Positions 1 through 17,269 of a stretch of 64,000 nucleotides of DNA are shown piece by piece (within the stretch, counting starts at the first letter, position 1; each line of letters begins with the position of its first letter). The DNA is from Pseudisothecium myosuroides (lineage: Eukaryota > Streptophyta > Bryopsida > Hypnales > Lembophyllaceae). The stretch is from NCBI GenBank assembly GCA_951799445.1, contig OX637296.1:5828001-5892000 (forward strand), given 5' to 3'. The position numbers and the translations under genes are program-made. The notes under the pieces were generated by a model. The model was not told the DNA's origin. It ran no database searches and saw nothing but the letters and a program-made list of their open reading frames with translations.

Positions 1-1242
1 GATATATAACATCATAAAGATGTAGTTCACTTAGAAAAGATAATTGAAGTTGATTCAATCTTAAATACAAATTAAAATATGGTACAACTTTATATTCTCT
101 ACCCCCTTTAATCTAATAACTAAAGAGATAAACATATTAGAAGTCAAATAATAGGATGTGAGCCATGTATATTATAGGCAATGAGAATGTAGCTAGTGTG
201 ATATTTCATAATGTAATTGAAGAGGGTTAGATTAAAAAATGGTGAGTGTATCTTCTACACTTGACAACAATAGAATAATTTGTCTTCTAGATTGTATGGC
301 AAGGAACTTCCAACTATGTTGAATTATAATGTCATAGCCATGTTTTCAAAGAAGTTGATGTACCCTTGTGCTTGTCTGAGGTGTTGGTGTTAGATGTTGC
401 AATATAAATTAGAAGTGGATAATATTGTAGGGTATTTTTTTATTCCTAAGACCTACAACTTATATTTTCTTAGAAATAATATAGGATCTACAAAATCATA
501 TAAGGGCATATTTTTGGAATATTTTTGGAATATTTTAGAATATAGAATAATTCTATTTTAAAGACATTACTTAGAAGGTACCATAAAATATCCTTTAGAC
601 ACACATATATGCTAGATTTACATGTATATAGTTTCCTTTATTTTTGAGAGATTACAAGTAACTATGACCTCAAAATTTCACTATAAAATGCACAAATATG
701 GTTTAATATGGCTATAAAGTTCTAGAACCTTTAATGAATAGTTTTGAATTTTTTCAAAGACAATTCAATGTATCTACATAATACTTAATGTTTTTTTAAG
801 TCTCAATTTTAAAGAAATTCCAAAGAAATTTCAAAATCATTTTTTGGAAAAAAAACTTATGATTTGTTGATAAATTTTCATTTGTCTACAAATTTAAAAA
901 ATATATATTTATTATAATTTTGACGCTATCTATGCAAATCATTTAAAATAATGATTTTCTATAATTCACCCTTACTATTAGGTTGGATTGTAATGTCTAT
1001 TAATTTTTTTTCATTTGACAATAACATTTTTTACCCTTTAAAAATCTCAAAGGCCCTTTTTAATTGGCCATGTAATTTCAATTGTTTATCTATGATTTGT
1101 ATTTTTATATATATCATTGTGTTTGACTATTCTATTATAATAAGTACAAGTTCATACTATAGTATATAATAAATACAAAAACAATTTCATACTCAATACA
1201 TTCTTTGTTGTCATAGTCAAATTAGTCAACATTTTGACCACA
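1..1242. other. AT-rich intergenic DNA, no gene seen
   Basis: No open frame here resembles a known protein. The sequence is AT-rich with short A and T runs and no clear terminal repeats. The 72-codon frame at 951-1169 has an AT-rich, low-complexity product and looks like chance. Confidence 0.6.
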
Positions 1243-1567
1243 ATTAAGGGCTCGGGGGGGGGGGAGACCATTGGTGCAGTAGAAAATGGCATGAGATAAA
1301 AAATAGGGTCAATTTAATTCGTTGAAAGGAAAATTTATACTTTTGGTAGATCTACCATAGCATTGGTAACATGTGCTTAGTGCATTTATAAAAAAAATAG
1401 GGTATAAAAAAAGCCTTCATTTTTTAGTATAGTAGAAAAAAAATAGGGTGTCAAACATTAGATACCCCTGAAATTTTTTAGTAGGTTCAATTTTCTAATA
1501 ATGTTTTTGGGGGTTGGATGGGTGAACTATCTTGAATTTGAATTAATTTTTAATTAAGCACTTTAAC

Positions 1568-2503
1568 TTAACCCCTAAAGGACCGAGGCCTTTTTTCTGC
1601 CCAAAAACACTAAAAACTGCCATTTCTATAGCAAAGAGTAAAAAAATTTGAAAAATGTTTTTTTTTCCACATCCAACCGTATGATCTTACACCTAACTAG
1701 TATAAGAATGTGTGGAATTTTTTTTAGAATTTTTGACCGCACAGATTGCAAGATATTTGCATTTAAAGTGAAAAAAACAAGTTTTTCAGCACATTGCGGG
1801 ACTAGATTTTTTGACTTTAAACATTTTTAACTTAAAATTTTTGCACTACAGAGTTTTGAGGTTTTAATTGTTATAGTGGAGAATTGAGTTAAGAGTCTAG
1901 AAAAAAAAAATTCAAAAAAAACTTAATTATCATTCTTAAAAAAATTGTTAAATAGATGTAGGTACAAGATAGAAGGAAAATCTAAAAAATTCATATATTT
2001 TAGATGGAATTAAAATGCACTTATCCCAATGGTGAGATTGTTCTAGCAAGTAAACTAGACCATGCAAAAAAAAAAATTGAAAAATTTGAAAAATTACATA
2101 CAGAAATGAATCCTAAAGTTATTTTTTTTCAAGAAGATGCTTTAACTGCCCGAAAAACAAGAATGTCCATAACTTTCTCATAACATATCCAAATGAAATG
2201 AATCAAAGCTTTCCAAATAGCCAAAAATATAATCTATGAGAAAAAAAATATTAAAAAAAATTCAAACGTTTGTCCATTTTTTTTTTGCTGCCCAAGCTGC
2301 CCCCCGTCCCCTGTTTTGAGCTTATATGGTCATAACTTTTTTTTTCGGGCACCGATTGTGAAAAAAATTATATTCCCTTGAAGCTAATCAGATTTTCTAC
2401 CTCCAAAAAAAGTTTCAAAAAATCAGGAGAAAATTTCAGCCCGTAGGTACCTGCTCGAAAACGCATTTGTCCCTCGTAGGGACAATGGTCCTTTAGGGGT
2501 TAA
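1568..2503 (+). mobile_element. TTAA-flanked piggyBac-like MITE, subfamily A copy 1
   Basis: It begins TTAACCCCTAAAGGACCGAG and ends GGTCCTTTAGGGGTTAA, giving a terminal inverted repeat of about 13 bp inside TTAA. Length is 936 bp, without a transposase frame. Just inside the right end is a palindrome, TTTGTCCCTCGTAGGGACAA (2467-2486). Next to the left end is a short motif, ACTGCCATTTCTA, shared by subfamilies A and B. A tandem copy of the flanking sequence at about 2546-2640 lacks the element and has a single TTAA at the matching position, so this is a clean insertion. TTAA targeting plus CCC ends suits the piggyBac superfamily; that assignment is inference. Confidence 0.8.
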
Positions 2504-2508
2504 CTTAA

Positions 2509-2645
2509 TTTGGTGGTTTAGGTGGGAAACAACTTGAACATTTAGGGGGTTGGATGGGTGAGCTGTCTTGAACTTGAATTAACTTTTAATTAAGCGCTTT
2601 AACTTAATTTAATTTGGTGGTTTAGGTGGGAAACAACTTTGGTTC
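2509..2645 (+). repeat. Direct repeat of the DNA flanking the 1568-2503 insertion (empty site)
   Basis: A unit containing GGGTTGGATGGGTGA, TTTTAATTAAG and TTTGGTGGTTTAGGTGGG occurs twice. The first unit (1509-1571 joined to 2500-2534) is split by the TTAA element; the second (2546-2640) is uninterrupted. At the junction the intact unit reads CTTTAACTTAATTTAATTTG; the split unit with one TTAA removed reads CTTTAACTTAACTTAATTTG. Confidence 0.8.
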
Positions 2646-3240
2646 AAGTTGGGAGTTTCAATGGTATATTGTTAGTATTGTGTGTTGCATTGGTACTACT
2701 TCCAATGTTATGGAGAACTTTTTGCTCGTGTTATTGCTTTTGCAATGTGTTCACATTCCTTTCGGTATTCCGTAGTTCTAAAATGTAGAAAAAAACAGGG
2801 TGCCAAAAAATAGACTCTCCACCCATTTATAAAAAAATAGGATGCTCATAAATATATGCCGGTAGCTTTTTATCTACCAATAGGGAGGAAAAAAAAGGTG
2901 GGATGGAGATAAATACCCCCTATTAAATACCCCATTATCGCACGTGGTTACTAAAATTTTAGAGGTATGACCCCCCCGAGATTAAGGGACTAGATGCATT
3001 ATAACACATTAGTAATAAGTTCAAAAAAGAGTACTTTATTGATTTATTTGATTAGCTTACATTTTAGGTTTTACTACCCAAAAAAAAACTTGAAAATCTG
3101 TACGATCAATTTGTTGTAGAGGGTTGCATTAAGGATGGCCTTATATTGTATATTTACTTATGGACCCCAACAAACCTTTTAAGAGTTAATGAATTGTCCT
3201 TGATTTGAAGAGTTTTGTGTTCATAGTATTCCTGGGATGT

Positions 3241-8190
<4,950 letters not shown>

Positions 8191-9438
8191 TTCAGTCCCC
8201 TATTCAGTTGACTACACGTCGAGATATGCCATCAATCTCCTGTGAGACAAGACTAACAAGGTAGCTGTAACGAGAAGGTAAAACAGTTGTAAATATATTT
8301 TAGCTAACGAAAACTTATAACAGTAAGAGCAGGTGACAAGAACTGCAACACTGGTAGTGCGAATGTGAATGTCTACAGCTGGGTATGAGGAAGTTGTACC
8401 TTAGATTAGCAGAGAAGGCTATCATCTTGATAGCAGAACAGACAGGTTCCAGGGTAAGACAATCTCTAGCACAAGACTAATACTGCACTTGAATTCTGAT
8501 CTTTATGGCAAAAGAAATAACAGAAAATGAAGTAGGTCGTCACAAATTACCAAATCCGTGAGTATAATACGCTTCTTCAACCGATTATAACCTTCCTTAA
8601 TGAAGCAAACAGAGCTTGAAGTGCACAATGACCACTTGAACGATCACTGAACCAAAGAGGCTTGCAGTTGTGCACCCATTGCACTCTAGAGCCTCAATAT
8701 TTCTATCTAATTCTCTATGAACCATGTAATTGTGTCAGACTAATGAAGTTATGTCTTCCTTCATTTAGTAGTTTGATTCCTTTAAAATTTGGATCAATCA
8801 ACTAGCTCCATCACTCGATCCTTAAATTGTTTTGCTTCCTCCTCAATAGCCACCATGATAGAATGACCAAATCAATTACCAGTTGCTTGTAACAATTGAT
8901 GCTGCAAAAAATGAATAATTGACAAAATAGACAAATAAATACTTTGTTGCTATTGTTGGTGCCTGTAGAATGCCAAACTTGATACTACGATCCTGAAAAT
9001 GACAAAGACTTTTATGATTATTTTCTACAAGCAAATAATTTTATTTTGCATGCATGGTACTAACATAAGAAACTAAGAATGAGAGTATTGCACCCCTAGT
9101 TGTTGCTTTGGATAATACTTTTCAAACTTCAACAAATTTATTGTATTTTAAACATGATTAAGTTAAATGCATATTATTTTGAATACAAACGTAAAAATAG
9201 ACCAGGGTTTCAAAGCATAATAATATAGGTCTTTAAATAATACTTCTACTTTTAAATTCCTATAAGATTCACAAGCCTACATTCCCTCTCTTCTCTCTTC
9301 AATCTCAATATGAACACATGTTAGTGCAAACCTCCTATTCCTTCTTATCAAATAGACAAATGAGTGATTTGAGATGTGTGGCTAAGGAGTTATATAGCCT
9401 TGGGTAGAATAGCCTCGATGGGAAGATGGACCTATTTG
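8191..9438. other. Tubulin 3' flank and intergenic DNA
   Basis: The first few hundred bases after the tubulin stop are likely 3' UTR, though no clear polyadenylation signal can be fixed. The remainder is AT-rich without recognisable genes or terminal repeats. Confidence 0.5.
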
Positions 9439-9590
9439 GTAGCAAAAATTGTGCATCTCGATAGTCAAGTAGGATCATTAGTGGAAATATTCACCTTAGT
9501 AGAACAGACTCAATATGTAGATAAATTCATTAGGTAGCAATATATTGCAGCTTGACAATCAAGTAGAATTATAAAATGGAAATATTTACC
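9439..9590 (+). repeat. Imperfect direct repeat, period about 95 bp
   Basis: Two units beginning GGTAGCAA (9439 and 9534) and ending GGAAATATT-ACC share most of their sequence. It appears to be a local duplication of non-coding DNA. Confidence 0.45.
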
Positions 9591-10849
9591 TCAATGATTT
9601 GAATTAGATTACTTTTTTTTACTTGAGAGTCGGTGCAAGAAAGAGTGGTTGTTTTTGTTCCACTTTGGCTGTTTTCAGCCTTTTTTTTTAGTATTGTATA
9701 ATTAAAAAAATATTTTTTTAAGTATAAAAAATATGACCGTTGTATACACTTGTAAGAAAAAGTAATCCTATAAAGGAAAAACACAAAAATTGTCTAAGTA
9801 GGAGAACTAGAAAAGTACAAAATTACAAGAAAAATAGATACTTTGACGTTTTAATTTGCAAAAAATATGAAAAAGAATTTTCAAAAAAATTAAAAATTGG
9901 ACATTTGGAAAGACCTTATATTGAAGATATTTTACCAAAAGAATGATCTTGAAATAGTCTTCAATGTTCAGAATTGCATACGCAAGGGATCCCTATTTGC
10001 ATGCACGTAGTGAACATAAAATAAAATATTTTAGAATGCCCTTGGGTAGAAACATGACTTCCTGCTATGGAAATAGACCATAGAAATTTCAGCTCTAGAT
10101 CATTAAATTTGAGGACTCCATAGTACAAAAATCTCTTAAAATTCAAAACATAATGCATTAATTTAATTGATTTTTATATATATTATGTATTTTTTAATTT
10201 AAAAAATATATGAAATATGATTTCATTCAAGAAATACATCTTCAATAAAAAAAAATTTAAGTTCATGCAAGTCAAGCTTCAAAAGTTATTGCACAAGAAG
10301 CTTCGGCACTCCTATGTGACAAATAACCATTACCACTCTTTCTTGCAACGACCCTTGAAGCCTTGTATTACTATCTAATTCACAATCTTTTAAAGAAGAA
10401 TGATGAACCTTTGGCAAGCTTAAAAAAATGCCATACAATTAAACAAATAAAACATTTGTATAAAATGTGAGCTTAAATCTTGTTCATTGGTTGTAAAAAT
10501 ATTTTTAAGAATTATAGAAAAATTGCAACAATGCAACAATGAAGCTTCATCCATTTTTGAAAATTAGATCTCTAAAAAAAATTATGAAATTATATCATAT
10601 TTGTATAAGTTTAATTATTAATAATGGACTATCTTCTAGTTGATATCTTTGCTTTAAATGGATCGCATTTGAACAATCTTCTTATTTTTGAAACCTCAAA
10701 AAATGCTTATTCTTAGCTATAAAGATTAGTTTCTAAAGTCGTAAAGAACAATTGCCTTTCAAAGGGACAATACAAAACTTAAATAGGTTTTCATAATCTC
10801 AATTTTGAATGAATTGTTTTACTATATTTTTAGCAACCCAAGTACAAGC
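9591..10849. other. AT-rich DNA, no feature recognised
   Basis: Long A and T runs and short chance reading frames only. No splice-consistent gene or paired terminal repeats seen. Confidence 0.5.
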
Positions 10850-11078
10850 ATTAGAGAAAATTTCAGCCCTTTGATTACATGCAAATGTGCAAATGGAGAA
10901 AAAACCAACCCAAATCTTGTCACAGAGAATCTTTCCAGTTTGTGCCAACTTGTGTGCCCCATCAGATTGGCAATTAAATTTATTTATTTTTCAAAAAAAA
11001 ATAAAAAAATAATTTCATTGTTATTGCATTGCGGCCAAAAGTCAAACAGCCTTCTACAGGGCTGAAATTTTCTCTAAT
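10850..11078. repeat. Inverted-repeat pair, possible small foldback element
   Basis: Perfect 21-bp arms at 10850-10870 (starting ATTAGAGAAAATTTCAGCCC) and 11058-11078 flank 187 bp of non-coding DNA. No target-site duplication is clear, so whether it ever moved is open. Confidence 0.55.
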
Positions 11079-11332
11079 GATACAATGGAAGTTGGCAACT
11101 TACATGCAAAGAGAGGGAAGTGGTCAAAGGCATTGGCCTCTCGGCTAAGCTCTTCTTTAGAGAATCTAGTAGGTGGTGTTTTGGTGCCGTTATGAGAGAG
11201 CAAGTTAATGAGACCTTTAACAAGATGATTGTGGCACTTAGAGTACATTGTTTTATAAACGTTCGGTGTTGCATTTTTATTCAATTTGCTCAATTAGGAC
11301 AAAGAACATGAATTAAATCTTTAGAATTTACT

Positions 11333-11464
11333 ATGCGGCCGCAACAAGCGTACAAGCGGGGCATGGAGTTGAAGCGACAGACTGAGATGCGAGAGTGTTG
11401 GGTGGAGAAGGAAAACGACTTGCTTGGAGTTTGCAAAGACCTTCAAATTTCTTGTCTAGATTAA
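11333..11464 (+). pseudogene. Possible gene fragment, 43-codon GC-rich open frame
   Basis: From ATG at 11333 a frame of 43 codons runs to TAA at 11462-11464. The stretch 11333-11440 is much richer in G and C than its AT-rich surroundings and encodes a charged, helix-like segment (Lys, Arg and Glu-rich, with MELKRQTEMRE). I do not recognise the family. It could be an exon fragment captured or left from a decayed gene, or chance. No partner exon with matching splice phase was found nearby. Confidence 0.25.
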
Positions 11465-12059
11465 TTGTGCTTACCATGTTTGATTTTCAATCAATTTTTA
11501 TTTTTTCCCTTGGTGAAGTTGGTGTTTTGTGGCATTTCAAGGATTATTGGTGCGGTGGAATTTCTGGCATGGTGCAATAAGAGATGGAGATGGAGTATAA
11601 AGTCAACCTCTTTAGCAAGTAGGGAACCGTTTGATCTTTTACTAAATCTATTATTTTCATTGATTGTTTTGAAAGGACGTTTTAGGATTTTGGAATTGAT
11701 CAATTTTATGGCAACTCATTCATCTAGGTTTGAATTGTATGAAAATTCTCAATTTTGAGGGAATTTTGTATTTGACATATCTAGATTACACTTCACATGT
11801 TTTATGCATTATCTTTCAAGAAATATATCCATGAGAATTTCATTCAATTTGATATATTCTAATAAAATTGGATCGATGATAGCAATAAGTTTTGCAAATG
11901 CAATTATATATATCCAAAATACAAGCACATGTTTGTAAGTTTACCATGTGTTAAATTGCAATACATATCTTATGTAATTAAATATGCAACCTATTGTGGA
12001 GTGTTGAATAAGTAACCCTCATCTAATTTGGGCTCTAGTTATTGTGGCATTACTTTTGT

Positions 12060-12224
12060 TTCTAGTAAGCATAGATTGAAATAAAAAAATATGTTTTCAA
12101 AAATCTAATTAGTTTTCCTATCTTACAAAAAGTTTCACAAAATCTTGCCTAAAATTAAGATCATGGTTACAAACCCAAACCTTCAAGAGTCCCTTGGAGA
12201 GACTCTTAGAACTTTAGGGGTTAA
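12060..12224 (+). mobile_element. Right-end fragment of a subfamily A TTAA element
   Basis: It ends CTTTAGGGGTTAA at 12212-12224. Its last 160 bp resemble the right end of the degenerate copy at 25412-26345, including a diverged subterminal palindrome GAGTCCCTTGGAGAGACTC. The left end is missing or unrecognisable. Confidence 0.6.
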
Positions 12225-15200
12225 TTGAACAAGGAATTGGGCTATAAGTCATTGATCTTTGCTTCAAGTGAATCACATGTCCGTCTTCACAGGTACTGTT
12301 GAATAATTTTCTAAAAGACTTTCTTCTACAAAGCTTCATATCTTTTTCTTTATATAATTGCCATTCATAATCAAGCTCACAACCAATTTTCACTTCTTCA
12401 ATAAAAATTAAATATAGATGACTTTTTTTATTAAATGATCTAAATTGTAGTGATGTTGTTGAAGTGTTTTGTGGAGAGGATACAAGTAATGGTATCATTT
12501 CTTAATTTGTGTGATTAAGTAGGCATTTTTATGAAGTGCAAATCCTCAATTTTTTTTGCTATTGGAATTTTTTTTATTCATCTTAACTACTTTATGGACA
12601 ATAGATTTAATTGGCAAGAATCTAATAAAATAAATAAAACCAAAGTTTTGTTTTTTTCCAATCTTGAGCATTAATTTTCATAAAATCTTTTGAATCTTCA
12701 ACTTTTTTTATTTTCATGTGTAAGTAGTCGCTAGATAATTGCACGCTACAATATACAATCCCAATTAACTCAATTTGCACTAGTTTTGCATCAAAATTTT
12801 AATATTTGCACCCAAAAATTGACTAGCATATTCATTTTCTTTTCCTCAAATAATTCATAACCTTCAACAAAAAAATAAATAAATAAAAGTCAAGCTCACA
12901 ATTTGTATAAAATTCATGATTGTATTAAAAAAACAAAAATTGGGCATAATGATTTTTTTAATCCTAAACATCTAGTGTAAGGTTTGAACAAGTCAAATAT
13001 AAAATAATCCTAAGATAGTATAAAAATAAAAAATACAATCTTTGCAACTGTGTTGAGCTATATAAAAAAATTGAAAACTATTTCAATGATTTTCAATGAG
13101 ATCTTTAAATTTAGTCCAATCATATACAATGGACCATGGTGCTCACAAGCAAAGAGGAACCGATGGTGGTAATCATGCTACTTTGTAATCAACCAAAATT
13201 TATGAATTTATTAACTTGGTTTTATTAACTTTTGCTACACTCTAAATTTGAAGCATTTAATAATCACTTGAAATTGATCAAATACATGATTTAAAATGGT
13301 ATTAAACTAAAGATAAATATCTTAATTAGTTTACACAAAAAAAAAAAATTGACTTCAACACCTTCCATCTCGGAGAGATCACTCCTTGTAGTTTAAGGTA
13401 TACACCTAAGTTAAGAAGGTATTTGATATGGGGCTATTTACCTTAATTTGTATTTAAGGTGAGCATACTTTTACATAATAAGCTACGAGGGGCATATTAC
13501 CCATACCCTATGTTTTTTGTAAATTCATTCATGCAGTTTTTAAGTGGGCCTATCTTACAAATAAAATTTTAAGTGTCTAATCTAATGGTTGGATTTGGTG
13601 TTAGTAGAGTACACTTTTTTTTTAAATTGCAAATATGGAAGTATGTCAAGTGGTTGACCAAGCCAAAATTGCATTGAGTCTAGTTCAAAACTAAATTTGC
13701 AAAGAACACAAAAATAGATTTATAGATTTAAAGAACATACAAATCTCAAAAAATCACCATGTCAAGGGAACCTCATTTCTAATCCATTCTAACAAATTTA
13801 ACTAAAAAAATGATAATATTTTGCTTGTAATTAAATTTTGAAGCAATTTTAAAATTTATGAAAGAAATTGGTAATAGCATTGGTGAATCTAATTATACAG
13901 TGACTCAAAGTCTACAACTTCTATTTGTATATCACTTCCAAAATATTCATCCAAATAGTCCTTTATAATGATTCTCCTCGGATTTTTCTCAATTCGTGAT
14001 TTCTAAAAAAGGCTTTGGATGTCTAGGGATTAATACACTTTTATATGTTGGAATTCAAATATATATATAATTTTTTATTTGGAACTTTTCTTCTTCCGAA
14101 ACACCCTCCACCTTTTAGGGATTAATAAGAAGTTTATCATATATATAGTGTATATATATATATATACACTATTAGTACCGTGGCAAAATTTTAGTCAAAT
14201 ATTCTTCATCATAGATTTTTTTTACTGTGTCGATTATCTATCCACATCAATACTCACCGTACTATGAAAAAATTGCATAGCCTCTATCTATCAAGGCTAA
14301 CTTATTAATAAAAATTCCTACCACATGATGTTTTTATATAGCCTAATTTATATATAATAGAGTACATAGAATTTCATGGATCCTATAGTAGCCCTACATA
14401 TTATGTAAAATTTCTTCCTTTGAATTAAGAGGACCCTATCTTTTAACTCACGTAGTTTTCCAAAAAAATCAATAGTGATCTCCTTGGGCCTTCTATAAAT
14501 TGATTTTTGACTAGAGAGTTCATGCTAGATGTCTAAAGTTTAATTCTAAGATTCCATTAAAAAGAATACCTATCCTAAAACTCACTCTATAGTCCATTGG
14601 GCTATGAGAAGGACAAACAAATGTGATAATAAAAGAATATGAAAAATGTGACTTAAAGGATTCTAAACCATCTTTCTTCCCACCTCTAATGTTTTTTAGA
14701 CAATGTCATTTTATATGGATTACAATATCAACCTATAATTTGATATAGCTATGTACAATTTGGAGTCTTTAGATTGTAATATTAAGGAGTCTAGATGGAA
14801 ATTAATAATTATAGTAGATTAATCCCTAAGTGCTCAAATTAACCAAAGTTTCTCTACCTTTGAAAAAATTACAATAAACAATTGTAACTCATATATCAAT
14901 TCATGTAGAGCATTCTTCCTTCTATTCTTTGATAGGAGAAGAAGAGTAGCGTTGGTCTTTGTAGACCAACATGAATGAAGAGTCTGTTGGGGGTAGTCCT
15001 ACTAGTTAAGTTTTGCCATAGGGGCATATGTAAAGAGTGCTACCTTTTAGTCAAAGGTAGACTCTATGACACATTTGTAGCCCATTGATAACAATCTATA
15101 ATTAGTGACCATTATTTTGAATTTCTTTGTATTATATTTTATGTATTACAAGATTTTTCTTAAAGTTTCCTCAATGAACACTAATTCAATGAAGTGCACT

Positions 15201-15300
15201 TTCCACAACATTCTTCATCCATCCAATTGGTGATTGAGCATTTAGATGTTAAAATAATAGTACTATCTATTACAAGTTAGTCACTATGTAGTTAACACCA
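12225..15300. other. AT-rich intergenic DNA
   Basis: No gene seen. Contains an alternating TA/TG palindrome near 14145-14172 (ATAGTGTATATATA and complement), likely a dinucleotide expansion able to form a cruciform, and a short hairpin GTTGGTC-TTTG-TAGACCAAC near 14954. Confidence 0.5.
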
Positions 15301-15421
15301 AAGGAGCCAAAATCCACAGTTGCACAATGGATGCATTAAGGTGCCCCCCCCCCTCCCAACTGCATCATGTCTGAAAATGCCATCATCACTCTAGATACAT
15401 CTCCAAAATCGATATATAATT

Positions 15422-15640
15422 ACGTGGAAGAAACAATTCTAAAACCTCTACCAAAAAAATTGACCCATCATAACTTTTGCATACGGTATCCAAATGTCAT
15501 GTTCTTTGGTTCATTGGAACCTTCTTTCACTTGCCAGCAAGAAACTTAAAAGATTTGACCAATAGTAACTAGGCGCAAGTAGCAACAAGCGGCGGTTTTG
15601 GAGGTACCCAGTGATCTCAGAATGGCTTCAAGGTTTTTAA
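15422..15640 (+). repeat. Dispersed repeat, second copy at 62797-63930
   Basis: Shares GTGGAAGAAACA, TAACTTTTGCATAC, TATCCAAATG, CATTGGAACC-CTTTCA and GGTACCCA in the same order with 62797-62835 plus 63775-63930, where a TTAA element interrupts it. This copy is uninterrupted. A poly-C run (15342-15354) lies just upstream. Confidence 0.6.
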
Positions 15641-16213
15641 CCAAATGTTCATTTTTGAAAGATATTTTTTGAATTTACACTAAGGGCATGAAAAAATTAA
15701 GTAGAAACCGAGCAGAATTCATCCAGTTTGGGGATTTCTGGTACCCACCTTGTTCCCATTGAGTGAAAACCCTTCACTCAATATTGACCATTGTTGGTAT
15801 ACTTTTATTGAACAAAAAAACTAATAATCCAACAATATAAAAACACAAAAATGCAGGATGTGAGTGACTTGTAATCTGTAATAACTGACTGAGTTTCCAA
15901 GGGAGGTGCAAAGGGGGTCATGTGTCTTGTGTGCGTAGTACTTGAAAATGAGATTGTGGTACGTGGGGCATCCGTTTGCCAACCATGTGGGGTAGGCTTT
16001 GAACTACCCGGATTCTGCACAGATCTCTCATGTTCCAACTAATAGGTGTACGACATGTGGCATTTTATAAGGAAAAGGGAATTCTTTTGTGTCTAATCTA
16101 CTATTCAGTAAGGTGAAAAAACATCCAAACTTGTCGGCTTTCCCATTTCTAATTATTCCTAACAAGTAGAATTCGATTGGAAGCGTTTCCCAAAGTGCAA
16201 TTAAATTGTTCCC
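15641..16213. other. Intergenic DNA, nothing assigned
   Basis: Slightly GC-richer patch at 15890-16020 without a convincing gene. The 77- and 85-codon minus-strand frames here show no recognisable domain. Confidence 0.4.
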
Positions 16214-16869
16214 ATAACCCCAAAATGACCCTGAGGACAGAATGTGTCCTCGACCAATTTTTGAAGTTAAATAAAACCTTACCAAATTACTATTTTTAGT
16301 ATTTTATAATTTTGAAAAATTCTTTTTGAAATTTTGTTTTAGCTTCAAAAATTTGATTTTGAAAATGCTTGATTATGATTTTTCTATTCAAGATTTTGTG
16401 CACGGGTGTCCATTGCAATCTTGACTTTTTGTAGTGTTGAGGGCTCTTGGGAATGAGCCTCAAATACACTAGATCTTTGAGGAAAAATCACATTATAAAT
16501 TCATTTAAAAAAATTGTAGAGTAGATTTTGAGAAGTCATAAACTGATTGGGGTTATGCATGTTAGGCCCTTTAACCTCATATTTTTTTGGTGACTAAATT
16601 TTTAGATTTGACATGTGAAAAGAGGATTGAAAGACTTCAAATCACTTTCAGAGTTTTAACACCCTCATGATCAAACATTATAATCTTTCAATCCATAGGA
16701 GATATTGTTGTGTTTTCTTTTTCAAATGTGATCTCTAACATGTCTAGTTTGATTTTATACGGTTACAATTCAAAAAGAATTGATACAACTTATCGAAATG
16801 TTGGCTTTTTGTTCAATTTAGAGCAAATTCTTAGAAGCTCAAGAAATTCCAGGGTCATTTGGGGGATAA
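16214..16869 (+). mobile_element. TTAA-type element, subfamily C copy 2, flanked by ATAA
   Basis: The left end reads ATAACCCCAAAATGACCCTG, the right end CAGGGTCATTTGGGGGATAA. The interior matches 56448-57451 (for example TTTGTGCA, GTGTCCATT, TTGAGGGCTCTTGG, GACATGTGAAAAGAGGATTG). The 4-bp flank is ATAA on both sides as a direct repeat, not as a palindrome, which argues that the 4 bases are a target duplication and not part of the element. No coding capacity. Confidence 0.65.
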
Positions 16870-17236
16870 GGTACAAACACCCAAAAGCGTTCCTGTACCT
16901 AATCTTTGTTCCTAGATGGACATTAAACCGTCCCTAGACTTCCATTGAATGGTCTTTGACATGTGTCATAAACTCTTCACCGTGATTGGATAAGTGTTGA
17001 ATTTGTCAGAATTCAGATTTGGGTCCACCTACATGACGGTTCCAATGGTCTAGGGGACTGCAACTTTGAAAATTCATAGAAAATACATGCCAAGTCCAAA
17101 AAATCTTTTTTTTTTTTTTTTAATTTATGATTTTCTCTTGCTAACACCTCAAAAATATTAATTTTTTGAAATGGTGCCTGCAAGTATGCTAAATTCCGTA
17201 TTTTGACGGTTTTGGGTGCTTCCACCTTACTTATCA
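16866..17236. mobile_element. MITE-like repeat R, copy 1
   Basis: Ends are imperfect inverted repeats (left ATAAGGTAC-AAACACCCAAAAG, right the complement of GATAAGTAAGGTGGAAGCACCC). The right half, from about 17043, recurs at 17306-17500 and 36739-37870. It has no coding content. Similar ends occur on the element at 27808-28033. Confidence 0.5.
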
Positions 17237-17269
17237 AATTTGTGATTGGTTCACTATTGATTAGCTAGA

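Larger units (their letters stand above)
1243..2988. mobile_element. hAT-like non-autonomous element with poly-G/poly-C ends, including its 8-bp target duplications
   Basis: The left end reads CTCGGGGGGG from 1251 and the right end reads CCCCCCCGAG to 2980, so the termini are inverted. They are flanked by a perfect 8-bp direct repeat, ATTAAGGG, at 1243-1250 and 2981-2988. An 8-bp duplication is the hallmark of hAT transposons, but CTCGG is not a classical hAT end, so the class is inferred. The body holds no transposase. A 936-bp TTAA element (1568-2503) is nested inside; without it the element is about 800 bp. Related A-rich motifs around an AAATAGGGT-type core occur near both ends (about 1390-1450 and 2790-2840). 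Confidence 0.6.

Noticed and set aside
1568..1585. CCCCTAAAGG at element ends resembles the plant telomere repeat CCCTAAA
   Set aside because: It occurs once per end, always next to TTAA and followed by GGACC or GCC, never in tandem. It is a transposon terminus, not an interstitial telomere.
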